From contig NW_027018024.1 in assembly GCF_032854445.1 (NCBI RefSeq), forward strand, positions 50,081 to 114,080: DNA of 64,000 bases. The letters run 5' to 3'. The stretch is from Liolophura sinensis. Its lineage: Eukaryota > Mollusca > Polyplacophora > Chitonida > Chitonidae. Shown one piece after another: positions 1 through 14,500 of the stretch; position 1 is the stretch's first letter, and every line of letters begins with the position of its first letter. The notes beneath the pieces were generated by a model. The model was not told the origin of the DNA and did not search any database. It was given only the letters and a program-made list of their open reading frames with translations. The translations under genes were made by a program, and so were the position numbers.

Positions 1-2812
1 TTTTTACAGCAGACTGTATCTAGTACATTGTGTTTTTTATGTACAAATGGTGTGCTTTTTCTACACGTAGATAAAGACATTGAGATTGTCTTGGACTTAG
101 AAGTAAGACAATTGCTGGGTGAGTTAAATGGGCTTAGCCCAAAGATTTGACGTCTTCTGGGCTACCGAAGGGCACATAACTTATAGTCAAAAGTTGAATA
201 TAGTAATTACCAGTCGCGATTGTACATAGTACAGTGTAGCAGATTTTAATTAACAAAAAGACCAGGCAAAAATGCAAAAGTGGAAAAACTGTTTCAGTGC
301 TGCTAGTAAGAGGCTAATGCGACGTATTTTGTGACGAAAAATCGAATGGTGCAAACCGCGTTGCTCTCCGACGTTTACCTTTGGCTGTAGCCACAATTGA
401 ATGATTATTGATGTCATTGTCACGTGCCCAGCAACGGCTATTACTCCATGGAAACCAATGAAATTTGCAATTTTTTAACAGCTGCCGATGCCTGGCCCAA
501 TTCCGCATCTATTAGAACCTTATAGAAGTGGTTCAGTGATCAGTTGTACTTTTTACAGCCGACTGTATCTAGTACCTTGTGTTTTTTATGTACAAATGCT
601 GTGGTTTTTCTACACGTCGATAAAGACATTGAGATTGTCTTGGACTTAGAAGTAAGACAATTGCTGGGTGAGTTAAATGGGCTTAGCCCAAAGATTTGAC
701 GTCTTCTGGGCTACCGAAGGGCACATAACGTATAGTTAAAAAATGAATATAGTAACGACCAGTCGCGATTGTGCATAGTACAGTGTATCCGATTTCAAAT
801 TAACAAAAAGACCAGGCAAAAATGCAAAAGTGGAAAAACTGTTCCAGTGCTGCTGGTAAGAGGCTAATCCGACGTATTTTGTGACGAGAAATCGAATGGT
901 GCAAACCGCGTTGCTCTCCGACCAATACTTTTGGCTGTAGCGACAATTGAATGATCATTGATGTCATAGTCACGTGCCCAGCAACGGCTCTTACTCCATG
1001 GAAACCAGGGAAATTTGCAATTTTTTAAACAGCTGCCGATGCCTGGGCCAATTCCGCATCTTTTAGAACCTTATTGATGTGGTTCAGTGATCAGTTGTAC
1101 TTTTTACAGCAGACTGTATCTAGTACCTTGTGTTTTTTATGTACGAATGGTGTGGTTTTTCTACACGTAGATAAAGACATTGAGATTGTCTTGGACTTAG
1201 AAGTAAGACAATTGCTGGGTGAGTTAAATGGGCTTAGCCCAAAGATTTGACGTCTTCTGGGCTACCGAAGGGCACATAACTTATTGTCAAAAGTTGAATA
1301 TAGTAATGACCAGTCGCGATGGTACATAGTACAGTGTAGCCGATTTCCATTAACAAAAAGACCAGGCAAAAATGCAAAAGTGGAAAAACTGTTCCAGTGC
1401 TGCTGGTAAAAGGCTAATCCGGCGTAATTTGTGACGAGAAATCGAATGGTGCAAACCGCGTTGCTCTCCGAAAAATACTTTTGGCTGTAGCCACAATTGA
1501 ATGATCATTGATGTCATAGTCACGTGCCCAGCAACGGATCTTACTCCATGGAAACCAGGGAAATTTGCAATTTTTTAATCAGCTGCCGATGCCTGGGCCA
1601 ATTCCACATCTTTTAGAACCTTATTGATGTGGGTCAGTGATCAGTTGTACTTTTTACAGCAGACTGTATCTAGTACCTTGTGTTTTTTATGTACAAATGG
1701 TGTGGTTTTTCTACACGTAGATAAAGACATTGAGATTGTCTTGGACTTAGAAGTAAGACAATTGCTGGGTGAGTTAAATGGGTTGAGCCCAAAGTTTTGA
1801 CGTCTTCTGGGCTACAGAAGGGCACATAACTTATAGTCAAAAGTTGAATATATTAATGACCAGTCGCGATGGTACATAGTACAGTGTAGCCGAATTCAAT
1901 TAACAAAAAGACCAGGCAAAAATGCAAAAGTGGAAAACCTGTTCCAGTGCTGCTGGTAAGAGGCTAATCCGACGTATTTTGTGACGAGAAATCGAATGGT
2001 GCAAACCGCGTTGCTCTCCGACCAATACTTTTGGCTGTAGCCACAATTGAATGATCATTGATGTCATAGTCACGTGCCCAACAACGGCTCTTACTCCATG
2101 GAAACCAGGGAAATTTGCAATTTTTTAAACAGCTGCCGATGCCTGGGCCAATTCCGCATCTTTTAGAACCTTATTGATGTGGGTCAGTGATCAGTTGTAC
2201 TTTTTACAGCAGACTGTATCTAGTACCTTGTGTTTTTTATGTACAAATGGTGTGGTTTTTCTACACGTAGATAAAGACATTGAGATTGTCATGGACTTAG
2301 AAGTAAGACAATTGCTGAGTGAGTTAAACGGGCTTAGCCCAAAGATTTGACGTCTTCTGGGCTACCGAAGGGCACATATCTTACAGTCAAAAGTTGAATA
2401 TAGTAATGACCAGTCGCGATTGTACATAATACAGTGTAGCCGATTTCAAATAACAAAAAGACCAGGCAAAAATGCAAAAGTGGAAAAACTGTTCCAGTGC
2501 TGCTAGAAAGAGGCTAATCCGACGTATTTTGTGACGAGAAATCGAATGGTGCAAACCGCGTTGCTCTCCGACCAATACTTTTGGCTGTAGCGACAAATGA
2601 ATGATCATTGATGACAAAATCACGTGCCTAGCAACGGCTCTTACTCCATGGAAACCAGGTAAATTTGCCATTTTTTAAAACAGCTCCCGATGCCTGGCCC
2701 AATTCCGCATCTTTTGGCACCTTATTGATGTGGGTCAGTGTTCAATTGTACTTTTTACAGCAGACTGTATCTAGTACATTGTGTTTTTTATGTACAAATA
2801 TTGTGGTTTTTC

Positions 2813-3338
2813 TACACGTAGATAAAGACATTGAGATTGTCTTCGACTTAGAAGTAAGACAAATGCTGGATGAGTTAAATGGGCTTAGCGCAAATAAGGG
2901 CACATAACTTATAGTCAAATTTGAATATAGTAATGACCAGTCGCGATGGTACATAGTACAGTGGAGCCGATTTAAATTAACAAAAAGACCAGGCAACAAT
3001 GCAAAAGTGGAAAAACTGTTCCAGTGCTGCTGGAAACAGGCTAATCCGACGTATTTTGTGACGAGAAATCGAATGGTGCAAACCGAGTTGCTCTCCGACC
3101 AATACTTTTGGCTGTAGCCACAATTGAATGATCATTGATGTCATAGACACGTGCCCAGCAACGGCTCTTACTCCATGGAAACCAGGGAAATTTGCAATTT
3201 TTTAAACAGCTGCCGATGCCTGGGCCAATTCCGCATCTTTTAGAACCTTATTGATGTGGGTCAGTGATCAGTTGTACTTTTTACAGCCGACTGTATCTAG
3301 TACCTTGTGTTTTTTATGTACAAATGGTGTGGTTTTTC
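2813..3338 (+). repeat. Deletion-derivative monomer, 526 bp
   Basis: This monomer is 24 bp shorter than the norm. Between GGGCTTAGCGCAAA and AAGGGCACATAAC (about 2881-2907) 24 bases present in other monomers are replaced by a single T, and a further base is lost in the CAAATTTGAATAT run just downstream. The lost segment contains the GACGTC palindrome and the distal GGGCT arm of the local inverted-repeat cluster, so this copy cannot form the alternative hairpin described for other monomers. I saw no second copy of this deletion, so it was not amplified. Confidence 0.9.
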
Positions 3339-3868
3339 TACACGTAGATAAAGACATTGAGATTGTCTTGGACTTAGAAGTAAGACAATTGCTGGGTGAG
3401 TTAAATGGGCTTAGCCCAAAGATTTGACGTCTTCTGGGCTACCGAAGGGCACATAACTTATAGTCAAAAGTTGAATATAGTAATGACCAGTCGCGATTGT
3501 ACATAGTACAGTGTAGCCGATTTCAAATAACAAAAAGACCAGGCAAAAATGCAAAAATGGAAAAACTGTTCAAGTGCTGCTGGTATGAGGCTAATCCGAC
3601 GTATTTTTAGACGAGAAATCGAATGGTGCAAACCGCGTTGCTCTCCGACCAATACTTTTGGCTGTAGCGACAATTGAATGATCATTGATTACAAAATCAC
3701 GTGCCCAGCAATGGCTCTTACTCTATGGAAACCAGGGAAATTTTGCAATTTTTTAAACAGCTGCCGATGCCTGGCCCAATTCCGCATGTTTTGGCACCTT
3801 ATTGTACTTTTTACAGCAGACTGTATCTAGTACTTTGTGTTTTTTATGTACAAATGGTGTGGTTTTTC
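3339..3868 (+). repeat. Isolated 21-bp-shorter monomer (530 bp) in the left domain
   Basis: The region just after GGCACCTTATTG (about 3792-3803) lacks 21 bases compared with full-length relatives such as the monomer near 2717-2755. The full-length form has ATTG at both edges of the missing segment, 21 bp apart, so the deletion fits loss between 4-bp direct repeats. The flanking variant CTGGTATGAGG (about 3590), the TTTTTAGACGAGAAATCG variant and TGATTACAAAATCACG match those of the amplified short cassettes in the right half. However, the downstream monomer reads GAATATAGTAATG, not GAATAAAGTAACG. It may represent the ancestral state of the cassette. Confidence 0.85.
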
Positions 3869-6800
3869 TACACGTAGATAAAGACATTGAGATTGTCTTC
3901 GACTTAGAAGTAAGACAATTGCTGGGTGAGTTAAATGGGCTTAGCCCAAAGATTTGACGTCTTCTGGGCTACGGAAAGGCACATAACTTATAGTCAAAAG
4001 TTGAATATAGTAATGACCAGTCGCGATGGTACATAGTACAGTGTAGCCGAATTCAATTAACAAAAAGACCAGGCAAAAATGCAAAAGTGGAAAAACTGTT
4101 CCAGTGCTGCTGGTAAGAGGCTAATCCGGCGTAATTTGTGACGAGAAATCGAATGGGGCAAACCGCGTTGCTCTCCGACCAATACTTTTGGCTGTAGCGA
4201 CAATTGAATGATCATTGATGTCATAGTCACGTGCCCAGCAACGGCTCTTACTCCATGGAAACCAGGGAAATTTGCAATTTTTTAAACAGCTGCCGATGCC
4301 TGGGCCAATTCCGTATGTTTTGGCACCTTATTGATATGTGTCAGTGTTCAATTGTATTTTTTACATCAGACTGTATCTAGTACTTTGTGTTTTTTATGTA
4401 CAAATGGTGTGGTTTTTCTACACGTAGATAAAGACATTGAGATTGTCTTGGACTTAGAAGTAAGACAATTGCTGGGTGAGTTAAATGGGCTTAGCCCAAA
4501 GATTTGACGTCTTCTGGGCTACCAAAAGGCACATAATTTATAGTCAAAAGTTGAATATAGTAATGACCAGTCGCGATGGTCCATAGTACATTGCAGCCGA
4601 ATTCAATTAACAAAAAGACCAGGCAAAAATGCAAAAGTGGAAAAACTGTTCCAGTGCTGCTGGTAAAAGGCTAATCCGACGTATTTTGTGACGAGAAATC
4701 GAATGCTGCAAACCGCGTTGCTATCCGACCAATACTTGTGGCTGTTTCGACAATTAAATGATCAATAATGTCATTGTCACGTGCCCAGCAACGGCTCTTA
4801 CTCCATGGAAACCAATGAAATATGCAATTTTTTAATCAGCTGCTGATGCCTGACCCAATTCCGCATCTTTTGGCACCTTTTTGATGTGGGTGAGTGTTAA
4901 AGTGTACTTTTTACAGCAGACTGTATCAAGTACCTTGTATTTTTTATGTACGAATGGTGTGGTTTTTCTACACGTAGATAAAGACATTGAGATTGTCTTG
5001 GACTTAGAAGTAAAACAATTGCTGGGTGAGTTAAATGGGCTCAGCGCAAAGATTTGACGTCTTCTGGGCTACCGAAGGGCACATAACTTATAGTTAAAAG
5101 TTGAATATAGTAATGACCCGTCGCGATTGTACATAGTACAGTGTATCCGATTTCAAATTAACAAAAAGACCAGGCAAAAATGCAAAAGTGGAAAAACTGT
5201 TCCAGTGCTGCTGGTAAGAGGCTAATCCGACGTATTTTTAGACGAATAATCGAATGGTGCAAACCGCGTTGCTCTGCGACCAATACTTTTGGCTGTAGCG
5301 ACAATTGAATGATCATTGATTACAAAATCACGTGCCCAGCAACGGCTCTTACTCCATGGAAACCAGGGAAATTTGCAATTTTTTAAACAGCTGCCGATGC
5401 CTGGGCCAATTCCGCTTCTTTTAGAACCTTATTGATGTGGGTCAGTGATCAGTTGTACTTTTTACAGCAGACTGTATCTAGTACCTTGTGTTTTTTATGT
5501 ACAAATGGTGTGGTTTTTCTACACGTAGATAAAGACATTGAGATTGTCTTGGACTTAGAAGTAAGACAATTGCTGGGTGAGTTAATTGGGTTGAGCCCAA
5601 AGTTTTGACGTCTTCTGGGCTACCGAAGGGCACATAACTTCTAGTCAAAAGTTGAATATATTAATGACCAGTCGCGATGGTACATAGTACAGTGTAGCCG
5701 AATTCAATTAACAAAAAGACCAGGCAAAAATGCAAAAGTAGAAAACCTGTTCCAGTGCTGCTGGTAAGAGGCTAATCCGACGTATTTTGTGACGAGAAAT
5801 CGAATGGTGCAAACCGCGTTGCTCTCCGACCAATACTTTTGGCTGGAGCGACAATTGAATGATCATTGATGTCATAGTCACGTGCCCAACAACGGCTCTT
5901 ACTCCATGGAAACCAGGGAAATTTGCAATTTTTTAAACAGCTGCCGATGCCTGGCCCGATTCCGCATCTTTTGGCACCTTATTTATGTGGGTCAGTGTTT
6001 AAGTGTACTTTTTACAGCAGACTGTATCTAGTACTTTGTGCTTTTTATGTACGAATGGTGTGGTTTTTCTACACGTAGATAAAGACATTGAGATTGTCAA
6101 GGACTTAGAAGTAAGACAATTGCTGAGTGAGTTAAATGGGCTTAGCCCAAAGATTTGACGTCTTCTGGGCTACCGAAGGGCACATATCTTACAGTCAAAA
6201 GTTGAATATAGTAATGACCAGTCGCGATGGTACATAGTACAGTGTAGCCGATATCAATTAACAAAAAGACCAGGCAAAAATGCAAAAGTGGAAAAACTGT
6301 TCCAGTGCTGCTTGAAAGAGGCTAATCCGACGTATTTTGTGACGAGAAATCGAATGGTGCAAACTGCGTTGCTCTCCGACCAATACTTTTGGCTGTAGCG
6401 ACAAATGAATGATCATTGATGACAAAATCACGTGCCTAGCAACGGCTCTTACTCCATGGAAACCAGGTAAATTTGCCATTTTTCAAAAACAGCTGCCGAT
6501 GCCTGGCCCAATTCCGCATCTTTGGCACCTTATTGATGTGGGTCAGTGTTCAATTGTACTTTTTACAGCAGACTGTATCTAGTACTTTGTGTTTTTTATG
6601 TACAAATGGTGTGCTTTTTCTACACGTAGATAAAGACATTGAGATTGTCATGGACTTAGAAGTAAGACAAATGCTGGATGAGTTAAATGGGCTTAGCCCA
6701 AAAATTTGACGTCTTCTGGGCTACAGAAGGGCACATAACTTATAATCAAAAGTTGAATATAGTAATGACCAGTCGCGATGGTACATAGTACAGTGTAGCT

Positions 6801-8599
6801 GATTTCCATTAACAAAAAGACCAGGCAAAAATGCAAAAGTGGAAAAACTGTTCCAGTGCTGCTGGTAAGAGGCTAATCCGACGTATTTTGTGACGAAAAA
6901 TCGAATGGTGCAAACCGCGTTGCTTTCCGACCATTACTTTTGGCTGTAGCCACAATTGAATGATCATTGATGTCATAGTCACTTGCCCAGCAACGGCTCT
7001 TACTCCATGGAAACCAGGGAAATATGCCATTTTTTAACAGCTGCCGATGTCTGGCCCAATTCCGCATCTATTAGAACCTTATAGATGTGGTTCAGTGATC
7101 AGTTGTACTTTTTACAGCAGACTGTATCTAGTACCTTCTGTTTTTTATGTACAAATGGTGTGCTTTTTCTACACGTAGAAAAAGACATTGCGATTGTCTT
7201 GTACTTAGAAGTAAGACAATTGCTGGGTGAGTTAAATGGGCTTAGCCCAAAGATTTGACGTCTTCTGGGCTACCGAAGGGCACATAACTTATAGTCAAAA
7301 GTTGAATATAGAAATTACCAGTCGCGATTGTACATAGTACATTGTAGCCGATTTCAATTAACAAAAAGACCAGGCAAAAATGCAAAAGTGGAAAAACTGT
7401 TCCAGTGCTGCTGGTAAGAGGCTAATCCGACGTATTTTGTGACGAGAAATCGAATGGTGCAAATCGCGTTGCTCTCCGACCAATACTTTTGGCTGTAGCC
7501 ACAATTGAATGATCATTGATGACAAAATCACGTGCTTGGCAACGGCTCTTACTCCATGCAAACCAGGGAAATTTGCCATTTTTTAAACAGCTGCCGATGC
7601 CTGGCCCAATTCCGCATCTTTTAGCACCTTATTGATGTGGGTCAGTGATCAGTTGTACTTTTTACAGCAGACTGTATCTAGTACCTTGTGTTTTTTATGT
7701 ACGAATGGTGTGGTTTTTCTACACGTAGATAAAGACATTGAGATTGTCTTGGACTTAGAAGTAAGACAATTGCTGGGTGAGTTAAATGGGCTTAGCCCAA
7801 AGATTTGACGTCTTCTGGGCTACCGAAGGGCACATAACGTATAGTTAAAAGTTGAATATAGGAACGACCAGTCGCGATTGTGCATAGTACAGTGTATCCG
7901 ATTTCAAATTAACGAAAAGACCAGGCAAAAATGCAAAAGTGGAAAAACTGTTCCAGTGCTGCTGGTAAGAGGCTAATCCGACGTATTTTGTCACGAGAAA
8001 TCGAATGGTGCAAACCGCGTTGCTCTCCGACCAATACTTTTGGCTGTAGCCACAATTGAATGATCATTGATGTCATAGTCACGTGCCCAGCAACGGCTCT
8101 TACTCCATGGAAACGAGGGAAATTTGCAATTTTTTAAACAGCTGCCGATGCCTGGGCCAATTCCGCATCTTTTAGAACCTTATTGATGTAGGTCAGTGAT
8201 CAGTTGTACTTTTTACAGCAGACTGTATCTAGTACATTGTGTTTTTTATGTACGAATGGTGTGGTTTTTCTACACGTAGATAAAGACATTGAGATTGTCT
8301 TGGACTTAAAAGTAAGACAATTGCTGGATGAGTTAAATGGGCTTAGCCCAAAGATTTGACGTCTTCTGGGCTACCGAAGGGCACATAACGTATAGTCAAA
8401 AGTTGAATATAGTAACGACCAGTCGCGATTGTACATAGTACAGTGTATCCGATTTCAAATTAACAAAAAGACCAGGCAAAAATGCAAAAGTGGAAAAACT
8501 GTTCCAGTGCTGATGGTAGGAGGCTAATCCGACGTATTTTGTGACGAAAAATCGAATGGTGCAAACCGCGTTGCTCTCCGACCAATACTTTTGGCTGTA

Positions 8600-11520
8600 G
8601 CGACAATTGAATGATCATTGATGTCATAGTCACTTGCCCAGCAACGGCTCTTACTCCATGGAAACCAGGGAAATTTGCAATTTTTTAAACAGCTGCCGAT
8701 GCCTGGCCCAATTCCGCATCTATTAGAACCTTATAGATGTGGTTCAGTGATCAGTTGAACTTTTTACAGCAGACTGTATCTAGTACATTGTGTTTTCTAA
8801 GTACGAATGGTGTGGTTTTTTCTACACGTAGATAAAGACATTGAGATTGTCTTGGACTTAAAAGTAAGACAATTGCTGGATGAGTTAAATGGGCTTAGCC
8901 CAGAGATTTGACGTCTTTTGGGCTACCGAAGGGCACATAACGTATAGTTAAAAGTTGAATATAGTAACGACCAGTCGCGATTGTGCATAGTACAGTGTAT
9001 CCGATTTCAAATAACAAAAAGACCAGGCAAAAGTGCAAAAGTGGAAAAACTGATCCAGTGCTGCTCGTAAGAGGCTAATCCGACGTATTTTGTGACGAGA
9101 AATCGAATGGTGCAAACCGCGTTGCTCTCCGACCAATACTTTTGGCTGTAGCCACAATTGAATGATCATTGATGACAAAATCACGTGCCTAGCAACGGCT
9201 CTTACTCCATGGAAACCAGGGAAATTTGCCATTTTTTAAACAGCTGCCGATGCCTGGCCCAATTCCGCATCTTTTAGCACCTTATTGATGTGGGTCAGTG
9301 TTCAATTGTACTTTTTACAGCAGACTGTATCTAGTACATTGTGTTTTTTATGTACGAATGGTGTGGTTTTTCTACACGTAGATAAAGACATTGAGATTGT
9401 CTTGGACTTAGAAGTAAGGCAATTGCTGGGTGAGTTAAATGGGCTTAGCCAAAGATTTGACGTCTTCTGGGCTACCGAAGGGCACATAACTTATAGTCAA
9501 AAGTTGAATATAGTAATGACCAGTCGCGATGGTACATAGTACAGTGTAGCCGAATACAATTAACAAAAAGACCAGGCAAAATGCAAAAGTAGAAAACCTG
9601 TTCCAGGTGCTGCTAGTAAGAGGCTAATCCGACGTATTTTGTGACGAGAAATCGAATGGTGCAAACCGCGTTGCTCTCCGACCAATACTTTTGGCTGTAG
9701 CGACAATTGAATGATCATTGATGTCATAGTCACTTGCCCAGCAACGGCTCTTACTCCATGGAAACCAGGGAAATTTGCAATTTTTTAACAGCTGCCGATG
9801 CCTGGCCCAATTCCGCATCTATTAGAACCGAACCTTATAGATGTGGTTCAGTGATCAGTTGTACTTTTTACAGCAGACTGTATCTAGTACATTGTGTTTT
9901 CTAAGTACGAATGGTGTGGTTTTTCTACACGTAGATAAAGACATTGAGATTGTCTTGGACTTAAAAGTAAGACAATTGCTGGATGAGTTAAATGGGCTTA
10001 GCCCAGAGATTTGACGTCTTTTGGGCTACCGAAGGGCACATAACGTATAGTTAAAAGTTGAATATAGTAACGACCAGTCGCGATTGTGCATAGTACAGTG
10101 TATCCGATTTCCAATAAACAAAAAGACCAGGCAAAAATGCAAAAGTGGAAAAACTGTTCCAAGTGCTGCTTGTAAGAGGCTAATCCGACGTATTTTGTCA
10201 CGAGAAATCGAATGGTGCAAACCGCGTTGTTCTCCGACCAATACTTTTGGCTGTAGCCACAATTGAAAGATCATTGATGTCATAGTCACTTGCCCAGCAC
10301 GGCTTCTTACTCCATGGAAACCAGGGAAATATGCAATTTTTGAACAGCTGCCGATGCCTGGCCCAATTCCGCATCTTTTAGAACCTTATAGATGTGGTTC
10401 AGTGATCAGTTGTACTTTTTAAAGCAGACTGTATCTAGTACATTGTGTTTTTTATGTACGAATGGTGTGGTTTTTCTACACGTAGATAAAGACATTGAGA
10501 TTGTCTTGGACTTAAAAGTAAGACAATTGCTGAATGAGTTAAATGGGCTTAGCCCAAAGGATTTGACGTCTTCTGGGCTACCGAAGGGCACATAACGTAT
10601 AGTTAAAAGTTGAATATAGTAACGACCAGTCGCGATTGTGCATAGTACAGTGTATCCGATTTCAATTAACAAAAAGACCAGGCAAAATGCCAAAGTGGAA
10701 AAACTGTTCCAGTGCTGCTGGTAAGAGGCTAATCCGACGTATTTTGTCACGAGAAATCGAATGGTGCAAACCGCATTGCTCTCCGACCAATACTTTGGCT
10801 GTAGCCACAATTGAATGATCATTGATGACAAAATCACGTGCCTAGCAACGGCTCTTACTCCATGGAAACCAGGGAAATTTGCAATTTTTAAACAGCTGCC
10901 GATGCCTGGCCCAATTCCGCATCTTTTAGCACCTTATTGATGTGGGTCAGTGTTCAATTGTACTTTTTACAGCAGACTGTATCTAGTACCTTGTGTTTTT
11001 TTTGTACAAATGGTGTGGTTTTTCTACACGTAGATAAAGACATTGAAATTGTCATGGACTTAGAAGTAGACAAATGCTGGATGAGTTAAATGGGCTTAGC
11101 CCAAAAATTTGACGTCTTCTGGGCTACCGAAGGGCACATAACTTATAATCAAAAGTTGAAAATAGTAATGACCAGTCGCGATGGTACATAGTACAGTGTA
11201 GCCGATTTCCATTAACAAAAAGACCAGGCAAAAAATGCAAAGTGGAAAAACTGTTCCAGTGCTGATGGTAAAAGGCTAATCCGACGTATTTTGTGACGAG
11301 AAATCGAATGGTGCAAACCGCGTTGCTCTCCGACCATTACTTTTGGCTGTAGCCACAATTGAAAGATCATTGATGTCATAGTCACTTGCCCAGCAACGGC
11401 TCTTACTCCATGGAAACCAGGGAAATATGCAATTTTTTGAACAGCTGCCGATGCCTGGCCCAATTCGCATCTTTTAGAACCTTATAGATGTGGTTTCAGT
11501 GATCAGTTGTACTTTTTACA
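8600..11520 (+). repeat. Multi-monomer duplication, left copy (~2.9 kb, five monomers)
   Basis: This stretch matches 14,645-17,560 with an offset of about 6,040 bp (anchors 8823/14868, 9373/15417, 9926/15964, 10477/16514, 11025/17064). Shared rare variants include GTTTTCTAAGTACG, AACTGATCCAGTGCTGCTCG, CCCAGAGATTTGACG and GAACTTTTTACAGC. The two copies diverge near 11540/17577, where one reads CTAGTACATTG and the other CTAGTACCTTG. This copy has several one-base indels that the right copy lacks. A related third version, missing one monomer, occupies about 12.1-13.3 kb. Edges are approximate. Confidence 0.8.
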
Positions 11521-14500
11521 GCAGACTGTATCTAGTACATTGTGTTTTTATGTACGAATGGTGTGGTTTTTCTACACGTAGATAAAGACATTGAGATTGT
11601 CTTGACTTAAAAGTAAGGACAATTGCTGAATGAGTTAAATGGGCTTAGCCCAAAGATTTGACGTCTTCTGGGCTACCGAGAGCACATAACGTATAGTTAA
11701 AAAGTTGAATATAGTAACGACCAGTCGCGAATGTGCATAGTACAGTGTATCCGATTTCAATTAACAAAAAGACCAGGCAAAAATGCAAAAGTGGAAAAAC
11801 TGTTCCAGTGCTGCTTGTAGGAGGCTAATCCGACGTATTTTGTGACGAAAAATCGAATGGTGCAAACCGCGTTGCTCTCCGACCATTAACTTTTGGCTGT
11901 AGCTACAATTGAATGATCATTGATGTCATAGTCACGTGCCCAGCAACGGCTCTTACTCCATGGAAACCAGGGGAAATTTGCAATTTCTTAAACAGCTGCC
12001 GATGCCTGGGCAATTCCGCATCTTTTAGAACCTTATTGATGTAGGTCAGTGATCAGTTGTACTTTTTACAGCAGACTGTATCTAGTACCTTGTGGTTTTT
12101 TATGTACAAATGGTGTGGTTTTTCTACACGTAGATAAAGACATTGAGATTGTCTTGGATTTAAAAGTAAGACAATTGCTGGGTGAGTTAAATGGGCTTAG
12201 CCCAAAGATTTGACGTCTTTTGGGCTACCGAAGGGCACATAACGTATAGTTAAAAGTTGAATATAGTAACGACCAGTCGCGATTGTGCATAGTACAGTGT
12301 ATCCGATTTCAAATAACAAAAAGACCAGGCAAAAATGCAAAAGTGGAAAAACTGATCCAGTGCTGCTCGTAAGAGGCTAATCCGACGTATTTTGTGACGA
12401 GAAATCGAATGGTGCAAACCGCGTTGCTCTCCGACCAATACTTTTGGCTGTAGCCACAATTGAATGATCATTGATGACAAAATCACGTGCCTAGCACGGC
12501 TCTTACTCCATGGAAACCAGGGAAATTTGCCATTTTTTAAACAGCTGCGATGCCTGGCCCAATTCCGCATCTTTTAGCACCTTATTGATGTGGGGTCAGT
12601 GTTCAATTGTACTTTTTACAGCAGACTGTATCTAGTACATTGTGTTTTTTATGTACGAATGGTGTGGTTTTTCTACACGTAGATAAAGACATTGAGATTG
12701 TCTTGGACTTAGAAGTAAGGCAATTGCTGGATGAGTTAAATGGGCTTAGCCCAAAGATTTGACGTCTTCTGGGCTACCGAAGGGCACATAACTTATAATC
12801 AAAAGTTGAATATAGTAATGACCAGTCGCGATTGTGCATAGTACAGTGTATCCGATTTCAATAACAAAAAGACCAGGCAAAAATGCAAAGTGGAAAAACT
12901 GTTCCAGTGCTGCTTGTAAGAGGCTAATCCGACGTATTTTGTCACGAGAAATCGAATGGTGCAAACCGCGTTGTTCTCCGACCAATACTTTTGGCTGTAG
13001 CCACAACTGAAAGATCATTGATGTCATAGTCACTTGCCCAGCAACGGCTCTTACTCCATGGAAACCAGGGAAATATGCAATTTTTTGAACAGCTGCGATG
13101 CTGGCCCAATTCCGCATCTTTTTAGAACCTTATAGATGTGGTTCAGTGATCAGTTGTACTTTTTTACAGCAGACTGTATCTAGTACATTGTGTTTTTTAT
13201 GTACGAATGGTGTGGTTTTTCTACACGTAGATAAAGACATTGAGATTGTCTTGGACTTAAAAGTAAGACAATTGCTGAATGAGTTTAAATGGGCTTAGCC
13301 CAAAGATTTGACGTCTTCTGGGCTACCGAAGGGCACATAACGTATAGTTAAAAGTTGAATATAGTAACGACCAGTCGCGAATGTGCATAGTACAGTGTAT
13401 CCGATTTCAATTAACAAAAAGACCAGGCAAAAATGCAAAAGTGGAAAAACTGTTCCAGTGCTGATGGTAGGAGCTTATCCGACGTATTTTGTGACGAAAA
13501 ATCGAATGGTGCAAACCGCGTTGCTCTCCGACCATTACTTTTGGCTGTAGCTACAATTGAATGATCATTGATGTCATAGTCACGTGCCCAACAACGGCTC
13601 TTACTCCATGGAAACCAGGGAAATTTACAATTTTTTAAACAGCTGCCGATGCCTGGGCCAATTCCGCATCTTTTAGAACCTTATTGATGTAGGTCAGTGA
13701 TCAGTTGTACTTTTTACAGCAGACTGTATCTAGTACCTTGTGTTTTTATGTACAAATTGTGTGGTTTTTCTACACGTAGATAAAGACATTGAGATTGTCT
13801 TGGACTTAGAAGTACGGCAATTGCTGGATGAGTTTAATGGGCTTAGCCCAAAGATTTGACGTCTTCTGGGCTACCGAAGAGCACATAACGTATAGTTAAA
13901 AGTTGAATATAGTAACGACCAGTCGCGAATGTGCATAGTACAGTGTATCCGATTTCAATTAACAAAATGACCAGGCAAAATTGCAAAAGTAGAAAAACCT
14001 GTTTCAGTGCTGCTAGTAAGAGGCTAATCCGACGTATTTGTGACGAGAATCGAATGGTGCAAACCGCGTTGCTCTCCGACCAATACTTTTGGCTGTAGCG
14101 ACAATTGAATGATCATTGATGTCATAGTCACTTGCCCAGCAACGGCTCTTACTCCATGGAAACCAAGGGAAATTTGCAATTTTTTAAACAGCTGCCGATG
14201 CCTGGCCCAATTCCGCATCTATTAGAACCTTATAGATGTGGTCAGTGATCAGTTGAACTTTTTACAGCAGACTGTATCTAGTACATTGTGTTTTCTAAGT
14301 ACGAATGGTGTGGTTTTTCTACACGTAGATAAAGACATTGAGATTGTCTTGGACTTAGAAGTACGGCAATTGCTGGATGAGTTTAATGGGCTTAGCCCAA
14401 AGATTTGACGTCTTCTGGGCTACCGAAGAGCACATAACGTATAGTTAAAAGTTGAATATAGTAACGACCAGTCGCGAATGTGCATAGTACAGTGTATCCG

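Larger units (their letters stand above)
1..8822 (+). repeat. Array block 1: heterogeneous monomers
   Basis: Monomer anchors lie at 62, 611, 1162, 1712, 2262, 2813, 3339, 3869, 4419, 4969, 5520, 6070, 6621, 7170, 7720 and 8271, with bases 1-61 forming the end of a cut monomer. Spacing is 549-552 except for two short units: 526 (from 2813) and 530 (from 3339). Monomers here show many private substitutions and mix several variant forms, for example TGATGACAAAATCACGTG near 2610, 6420 and 7520, and TGATTACAAAATCACGTG near 3689 and 5320. No block of several monomers is obviously identical to its neighbour, so this part looks older or less homogenised than the right half of the window. Confidence 0.9.

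Noticed and set aside
1081-1098. Pol III B box at GGTTCAGTGATCAG, suggesting a tRNA- or SINE-derived monomer
   Set aside because: It differs from the GGTTCGANTCC consensus at key bases, occurs only in GTGGTTCAG variants, and has no matching A box or cloverleaf around it.
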